Positions 35,253 through 39,243 of a stretch of 39,243 bases of DNA are shown here, piece after piece (position 1 is the stretch's first letter; each line of letters starts with the position of its first letter). A program made the position numbers and the translations under genes. The notes beneath the pieces are model-generated. The model saw only the letters and a list, made by a program, of their open reading frames with translations, was not told where the DNA came from and did no database searches. Source of the DNA: Gammaproteobacteria bacterium (lineage in GTDB: Bacteria; Pseudomonadota; Gammaproteobacteria; Steroidobacterales; Woeseiaceae); contig JAOTUB010000019.1 of the NCBI GenBank assembly GCA_029864095.1, forward strand, positions 1 through 39,243. The letters are read 5' to 3'.

Positions 35253-35281
35253 TTGGCATCAGGCTCTTTTTTTTACATACT
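35253..35281 (+). promoter_or_regulatory. Sigma-70 promoter of the tiny gene
   Basis: TTGGCA (35253-35258) and CATACT (35276-35281) are 17 bases apart, with a T-run in the spacer. The transcript would begin near 35288 and end at the tandem terminators, about 200 bases. Confidence 0.5.
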
Positions 35282-35302
35282 GGCGCCGGGCAAACAACAT
35301 AG

Positions 35303-35315
35303 AAGGAGGTGATCC
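35303..35315 (+). promoter_or_regulatory. Maximal Shine-Dalgarno sequence
   Basis: AAGGAGGTGATCC is the exact complement of the 3' end of bacterial 16S rRNA (GGATCACCTCCTT), thirteen bases in a row. It ends directly before ATG 35316, so GGAGG has 6-base spacing. Ordinary genes in this window match four to six bases. Confidence 0.8.
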
Positions 35316-35396
35316 ATGTCTAGTGAGATATCAAAGGTATTGAGAAAACCGTTGGGTCTTGTGCGGATTATGGAGCATCCTTCACGCGGCACGTGA
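35316..35396 (+). CDS. 26-aa peptide with maximal ribosome-binding site
   Basis: The frame begins MSSEISKVLRKPLGLVRIME and ends HPSRGT before TGA 35394-35396. It has a net positive charge, no membrane helix, no cysteine and no signal peptide. The thirteen-base match to 16S rRNA, a promoter 35 bases upstream and two terminators downstream make this a complete one-gene unit. No gene follows on the same strand, so it is not a leader peptide for another gene. The role is unknown: an abundant small protein, or a translated part of a small RNA. No homologue is recognised. Confidence 0.6.
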   Translation: MSSEISKVLRKPLGLVRIMEHPSRGT

Positions 35397-35422
35397 CCAG
35401 GTTTTTCAATCCGATACTCACG

Positions 35423-35454
35423 AAAGGCTGCCCTCGGGCAGCCTTTCTTCTTTT
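35423..35454 (+). terminator. Intrinsic terminator 1
   Basis: AAAGGCTGCC (35423-35432), loop CTCG, GGCAGCCTTT (35437-35446), then CTTCTTTT. A perfect 10-pair stem. It ends the tiny-gene transcript. Confidence 0.85.
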
Positions 35455-35456
35455 GT

Positions 35457-35487
35457 GAAGGGCTGTCCTGGGACAGCCCTTCTTTTT
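35457..35487 (+). terminator. Intrinsic terminator 2
   Basis: GAAGGGCTGTCC (35457-35468) and GGACAGCCCTTC (35471-35482) form a near-perfect stem followed by TTTTTCT. It stands directly behind terminator 1. The T-tract is only on the plus strand, so it does not serve the convergent gene. Confidence 0.85.
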
Positions 35488-35510
35488 CTATCCCGTGGCA
35501 CCATACGTGA

Positions 35511-36281
35511 CTACTCTTCGGCCATTTCCCTGACGACTCTGCCGTCGTACAAGCGGGCAGAATCGCAGTCGATTAAATGATCAAAAAGCTCGCTCCATTT
35601 CTGATAATGGCCTTCGCTGTAGAGCTGCCAGTTCGCCCCGGCCGTCGTATGGTCAGGCATGCCTACGGCAATTTTGAAATGATAGTCGTCATCCGACTCG
35701 CCGTAGATCGGCCACCATACCCAGGCCGACTCGTGAATTCCGTGCTCTTCAGCATAGGCGTTCCAATCCGTCTGTGCCGCCAAGTATTCGTCAAACGTCC
35801 TGCCTTCCTTCACCGAACAATTCGAGAAGCTCACGACGAACGCACCATCGGATTCTTCGCCCGTGTCCGGCGCTTGCTGCACTCGCTGCGAGGCATAATT
35901 CGTGTGGCTGAAGCAATCGACGACTTCGTTATACGCTGCCCCAAACTCGCCGCCTTCGTCAATCCAAAGATCGGTTCCTGTGCCCATCGCATTGCCGTCA
36001 CGCCACACGCCCAGCCAGGCGACGTCGAATTGCCGTTCGCCGTAGTAATGCGGCATCAGCAGCGCGGCAAAGTAGTCGCCCTGCTCTTCATCGTCCATCC
36101 AGTTGTTCCATGCCGCGTTGACCTTCTCCAGATCGGCTGGACCTTTGCCGTCCCTGTAGTTACATGCATAGGCCTCGACGGGCGTGAACGTCGGTTTGTC
36201 AGGCTCGTGACTGTCGGCAATCGCAAAACCGGCCGACAGAAACAGAGACGCAGAAGCAATTGTCATTAGTGTTGTCTTCAC
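35511..36281 (-). CDS. Secreted Trp-rich protein of unknown function
   Basis: 256 residues from GTG 36281, with GGGGG about 7 bases upstream. A Sec signal peptide (about 1-22, ending AIADS) precedes an acidic periplasmic or secreted domain. The mature part holds four cysteines (YACNY, VDCFS, SNCSV, IDCDS), able to form two disulfides, and eleven tryptophans, some clustered in AWVWWPIYG. Two similar-looking halves (NAAWNNWMDDEE and QTDWNAYAEEHG) hint at a duplicated fold. I do not recognise the family. It stands alone on its strand. Confidence 0.65.
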   Translation of the reverse strand: MKTTLMTIASASLFLSAGFAIADSHEPDKPTFTPVEAYACNYRDGKGPADLEKVNAAWNNWMDDEEQGDYFAALLMPHYYGERQFDVAWLGVWRDGNAMGTGTDLWIDEGGEFGAAYNEVVDCFSHTNYASQRVQQAPDTGEESDGAFVVSFSNCSVKEGRTFDEYLAAQTDWNAYAEEHGIHESAWVWWPIYGESDDDYHFKIAVGMPDHTTAGANWQLYSEGHYQKWSELFDHLIDCDSARLYDGRVVREMAEE

Positions 36282-36386
36282 GTTTTATCCCCCTTACGCT
36301 TGTTTTTGGTTAAGCCGGCGTTGGTTGCACCGGATATGTCGAGTATAGGCGAAGATGAAGCGCATGCTCCGGCGCACACCGTTGAC

Positions 36387-37640
36387 TCAAGCGAGAATGT
36401 CTTCAAGCGCGTTGAGCACGGTGTCGATCTCGTCGGCCATGTTGTAGTGCACTGCACCAATCCGCACGGCGCCACCGGCATCCAGGATTCCAAGCGAGCG
36501 CGCTGCTTCGATCGCGTAATTATGGCCGCTCCAGACGAAGATGTTTCGCTCGGCGAGCGCCTTGGCGATGTTCTGCGGCGCATGTCGTGCATGCGTAAAT
36601 GCCACAGTCGACACTCTGCGATGCATCGCTTCGGGATCCGTGATGCCCTGCACCGTGACACCCCGAATGTCCTGCAGTCCGGTAACCAGCCTGGCTGCAA
36701 GCGTATGTTCATGATCCAGCAACAACTCCATGCCGGACATGAGCTGGGCTCTGCGATCGCCGGCGCGTCCGGTTTCGGCCATCGTTGCGCCAACCCAGGC
36801 GAAATAATCAGCGGCCGCCGCCGTGCCGGCCATGCTTTCATGGCTTTGCGTGCCGGCCTCGAAACACCACGGCAGGTCATCCGGTGCCGGGCGAACTTTG
36901 TAGGGATCGAGCTGCTCGAGCACGTCCCTGCGGCCCCACAATATTCCCTGATGCGGTCCGAAGAACTTGTACGCCGAGCAAACAAAGAAATCGCAGCCGA
37001 AAGCTTGAACGTCTGTGGTGACATGTGGTGCCGATTGCACTCCATCGATAAACGACCATGCACCCGCGTCACGTGCTTTGCGGCAGATAGCCTTTATGTC
37101 ATTGATCGTTCCGGTCAGGTTGCTGGCCCCCCCGACGCACACCATTTTCGTTTTGCTCGTCAGCAAGTCGTCGAGCGTTGACAAGTCGAATTCGAACGTA
37201 TCCGTGTCGAACGGTAACCAGCGAATTTCGAAGCCGTGGTCGCGCGCAAGCAGCTTCCAGGGTTCCACGTTCGCATCGTGATCCATCTGCGACAGTATGA
37301 TCTCGTCACCTCGCTGCAGGTGCCGTCCGATCGAACGCGACAAGTGGAACGTTATCGTGGTCATGTTCTGGCCGAAAATAATCTCGTCAGGCGACGGCGC
37401 GTTGACGAAATCTGCCATCGCAGCGCGAGCCTGGTTTGCTACCTCTCCAGCCAGTTCTGACGTCCTGAAGTAGCCGCCGATGTTTGCATTCTTGTACAGC
37501 ACGCAATCAGCCATCTGATCGGCGACCGATTGCGGCACCTGCGTTCCGGCCGGATTATCGAAATACAGCCGCGGCACACCGTCGTCGGCTTTCGAGAGAG
37601 AGGGAAACTGCGCGCGGATGCGCGTGAGATCAAAAGCCAT
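36387..37640 (-). CDS. Cysteine desulfurase-like class V aminotransferase
   Basis: 417 residues of a fold-type I PLP enzyme. YFDNPAGTQVPQSV, the MDHDANVEPW segment, FIDGVQSAPH and the cofactor lysine in CSAYKFFGPH agree with the cysteine-desulfurase-like subgroup of class V. The active-site cysteine loop of true IscS or SufS is not evident, and no suf or isc genes are nearby. It may therefore be a lyase or isomerase-type member instead of a sulfur donor. It is the last gene of the minus-strand group that begins with the sigma-factor unit, 17 bases after the small unknown. Confidence 0.8.
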   Translation of the reverse strand: MAFDLTRIRAQFPSLSKADDGVPRLYFDNPAGTQVPQSVADQMADCVLYKNANIGGYFRTSELAGEVANQARAAMADFVNAPSPDEIIFGQNMTTITFHLSRSIGRHLQRGDEIILSQMDHDANVEPWKLLARDHGFEIRWLPFDTDTFEFDLSTLDDLLTSKTKMVCVGGASNLTGTINDIKAICRKARDAGAWSFIDGVQSAPHVTTDVQAFGCDFFVCSAYKFFGPHQGILWGRRDVLEQLDPYKVRPAPDDLPWCFEAGTQSHESMAGTAAAADYFAWVGATMAETGRAGDRRAQLMSGMELLLDHEHTLAARLVTGLQDIRGVTVQGITDPEAMHRRVSTVAFTHARHAPQNIAKALAERNIFVWSGHNYAIEAARSLGILDAGGAVRIGAVHYNMADEIDTVLNALEDILA

Positions 37641-37657
37641 GCGCAGGACGATTGGGT

Positions 37658-37864
37658 TTATTCATTTTCTTTGCCGCCCCATTTCTCGCGATGAGCGTCC
37701 TCGGCGCGCTGCCTTACCTTGGCATGACGCCGTGTCAATAAAAGCGAACTCGGATCGCAGACTTCGGATCTGATCAGCCCGAGGTCACTCGCTGCATCGA
37801 ACAGGCTCGGGTACCAGCGTTCCCAGTTTGGCAGCAGCAGTTCGACTTGTTCGCGAAGATTCAT
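37658..37864 (-). CDS. Small hypothetical protein
   Basis: 68 residues beginning MNLREQVELLLPNWERWYPS and ending in a charged tail (HREKWGGKENE). No signal or membrane segment is present. ATG 37864 is preferred to the in-frame start at 37885, but no strong Shine-Dalgarno supports either. It lies between the putative anti-sigma gene (54 bases away) and the aminotransferase gene. The family is not recognised. Confidence 0.5.
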   Translation of the reverse strand: MNLREQVELLLPNWERWYPSLFDAASDLGLIRSEVCDPSSLLLTRRHAKVRQRAEDAHREKWGGKENE

Positions 37865-37918
37865 GCACGCAATGTAACCGAGCACCCAACTCGTGACAAT
37901 GCATGTGAGAAACCTGTT

Positions 37919-38287
37919 TTATTCTATGAGCATGCGCGTGCCGAGCAGGCCGGCAGCGAGCAACATTGCCGCGAGAACGACCATTTGCGTCAGCGACGCG
38001 CCAAAAACAACCGACTCCATTTGTGGCAGCCACGCTGTCGGCACTTCGAACAATCCTTCCGGCACGACGGTCAACAGTTTCGCCGCCGCAATCACTAGCT
38101 GTGACAACGGCTTGACGGAAATTGCGCCGCCAATCAGCGTTGCAACCGGAAGCGCCAGCCGCCTTACCCAAAGCCGGCGACGGATCCGCACAACGACTCG
38201 CTTACTGAACCCATCGTCCGCGATCGGCTCCAACCGGAACATCGATTCCAGCATGCGATCTTCCGCGTCTCTCAGTTTCTCAGCCAT
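37919..38287 (-). CDS. Putative anti-sigma factor or membrane partner of ECF sigma
   Basis: 122 residues from ATG 38287, which overlaps the sigma-factor stop by 8 bases. About 40 cytosolic residues with a basic stretch (KRVVVRIRRRLWVRR) precede one or two helices (LALPVATLIGGAIS and VVLAAMLLAAGLLG). No zinc-binding anti-sigma motif (HxxxCxxC) is visible. The gene order, coupling and topology fit an anti-sigma factor, but this rests on position more than on sequence. Confidence 0.55.
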   Translation of the reverse strand: MAEKLRDAEDRMLESMFRLEPIADDGFSKRVVVRIRRRLWVRRLALPVATLIGGAISVKPLSQLVIAAAKLLTVVPEGLFEVPTAWLPQMESVVFGASLTQMVVLAAMLLAAGLLGTRMLIE

Positions 38288-38849
38288 GTTGATGATCTTT
38301 GATGTCAAAACTCGTCCTGATCTTTTCTTTGCCGCGAAAGATGACGGACTTGACGGTACCTACCGGCAGCCCGGTCGCCTCGCCAATTTCGCGATGTGAC
38401 AGCCCACAAGCGTACGACATGATCATGATCGCACGCTCTTCCTGCGTGAGTACCGCGAGGAGCTTATCCAGATCAAAGACTTCGTGCTTGGTCTGAGTGT
38501 AGCTCCTCGATTCCATTTCAGCGACGTGCCCTGCCTCATCCAGAATCTCCCCATATCGCTTCGACTTTCTCTTCGATTGCAGGAATGTCGTGTAGGCGAC
38601 TTTAAGCAACCAACCGATAAACGACCCACGTCCCGAAAATGTGTGCAGCTTGTCCCATGCATGTAAGAAACAGTCCTGTGCCAGATCGTCGGCCTCATCA
38701 ATAGAACCACCCGTGAATTGGCGCAGGAAGTTGCGAACCTGCGACTGGTGGCGACGGATCAGCTCGCCGAAGGCCGCCGTGTCCTGTGACCCGACGGCCA
38801 GGGCGACGAGGTACTGATCGTCGCGTTCCAGCGGTGTTGCTGCCTGGAT
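38280..38849 (-). CDS. ECF RNA polymerase sigma factor, non-standard start codon
   Basis: About 189 residues, normal ECF length. Region 2 is intact (FGELIRRHQSQVRNFLRQF, DEADDLAQDCFLHAW, FIGWLLKVAY), as is region 4 (LTQEERAIMIMSYACGLS, HREIGEATGLPVGTVKS). The frame is open upstream only to a TGA at 38856-38858, and between it and the region-2 end there is no ATG, GTG or TTG. The first standard codon, TTG 38609, would remove region 2. ATC 38849 forms TAATC with the stop of the upstream gene, one base from the common TAATG junction; ATA 38852 and CTG 38831 are other options. Confidence 0.8.
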   Translation of the reverse strand: MQAATPLERDDQYLVALAVGSQDTAAFGELIRRHQSQVRNFLRQFTGGSIDEADDLAQDCFLHAWDKLHTFSGRGSFIGWLLKVAYTTFLQSKRKSKRYGEILDEAGHVAEMESRSYTQTKHEVFDLDKLLAVLTQEERAIMIMSYACGLSHREIGEATGLPVGTVKSVIFRGKEKIRTSFDIKDHQHG

Positions 38850-39214
38850 TATTGTTCACGCCCCGTAAAACGCCACATGATCAGATAGGCAACGCCGATC
38901 GCAAACGGAAACGCTGCGCCAGCCAGGCAACCTTGCAATGCATGGCCGCTGGGATCGGGTACCGCAAAGCCGCAGAGAGCCAGACCAACGGCAATCGCGA
39001 GCCAGATCAGCGCCAACCGCAGGTCCTTATGCTTTGGCGGCGGCGGATTGCCGAGACGATCGATGATCTCCGGGGTCAGTTCCTGACCCTTGTCGATCGC
39101 GGTGCGAAACGTCTGCTGCATGTCACCGCGGGCCTTGTAGCGGAACCAGAAAAAAAAGCTAATGACGACCGCAAGCGCAATAAACATTGTGATCGGAATG
39201 AGTTCTTCAGCCAC
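38849..39214 (-). CDS. DUF6249 membrane protein
   Basis: 121 residues from GTG 39214, with GGAG 8 bases upstream. One helix at the start (ITMFIALAVVISFFFWFRY), a conserved soluble stretch (QQTFRTAIDKGQELTPEII), then two more helices (LALIWLAIAVGLALCGFAV and GAAFPFAIGVAYLIMW). This is the DUF6249 layout, seen next to ECF sigma genes in marine proteobacteria as far as I recall. The stop TAA touches the sigma-factor start. It may belong to the sensing part of the unit. Confidence 0.75.
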   Translation of the reverse strand: MAEELIPITMFIALAVVISFFFWFRYKARGDMQQTFRTAIDKGQELTPEIIDRLGNPPPPKHKDLRLALIWLAIAVGLALCGFAVPDPSGHALQGCLAGAAFPFAIGVAYLIMWRFTGREQ

Positions 39215-39243
39215 TTTAATTACTCCATTTGTGTGTTGCTGCT

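Noticed and set aside
38280..38609. Short 109-residue version of the sigma factor from TTG
   Set aside because: It would lack region 2, although region 2 is encoded intact in the same frame directly upstream.

Overview
The window is about 39 kb of densely coding, moderately GC-rich DNA. It looks chromosomal and comes from a Gram-negative bacterium, most likely a marine gammaproteobacterium; a Woeseia-like lineage is a guess from gene content. The grounds are lipoprotein, Tat and Sec exported enzymes, RND efflux pumps, a TonB C-terminal protein, a protein with a GlyGly-CTERM-like tail, DUF6249 and DUF4404 proteins, and folD, tpm and mtnA. I see no rRNA, tRNA, CRISPR array, insertion sequence or phage gene.

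Layout. 1-670: start of a PAS-like gene on the minus strand, a long inverted repeat, a sigma-54 promoter, a 49-residue exported or membrane peptide gene, and a run of strong hairpins ending in a T-tract. 705-2778: PGPGW membrane protein, a secreted unknown, an exported dienelactone-hydrolase lipoprotein and a 53-residue membrane protein. 2795-8115: MATE transporter, orphan ABC ATPase, NERD protein, DUF819 permease and an anchored metallo-beta-lactamase-fold hydrolase. 8132-8794: GIY-YIG protein and a small unknown. 8906-13127: two-subunit molybdenum hydroxylase, DUF4404, ceramidase-like membrane protein and GFA-family protein. 13124-16461: tpm on the minus strand, then the overlapping operon folD-mtnA-class II aldolase. 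16462-22122, all minus: TonB-like and TPR pair, Tat-exported dienelactone hydrolase coupled to a CBS-domain protein, exported amidohydrolase, threonine dehydratase-like enzyme and YpfJ-type metallopeptidase. 22197-23778: a c-di-GMP-I (GEMM) riboswitch in front of an FAD-linked oxidase. 23763-32741: a fragment of an RND pump gene, a promoter overlapped by a strong dyad, then an efflux operon with two adaptors and two RND permeases. 32647-34518: GlyGly-CTERM-like surface protein and an EamA transporter. 34576-37640: TerB-like protein, a tiny gene with a near-perfect Shine-Dalgarno and double terminators, a secreted tryptophan-rich unknown and a class V aminotransferase. 37658-39214: small unknown, putative anti-sigma protein, ECF sigma factor with no standard start codon, and DUF6249 protein.

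How genes work together. The efflux block probably forms one heteromeric tripartite system. folD, mtnA and the aldolase join one-carbon metabolism to methylthioadenosine salvage. The sigma factor, its membrane partner and the DUF6249 protein look like one envelope-signalling unit. The most unusual points are the sigma-54-driven peptide gene with its structured downstream RNA, the c-di-GMP riboswitch on an oxidase gene, the tiny gene with maximal 16S complementarity, and two overlapping gene junctions that seem to start at ATC.
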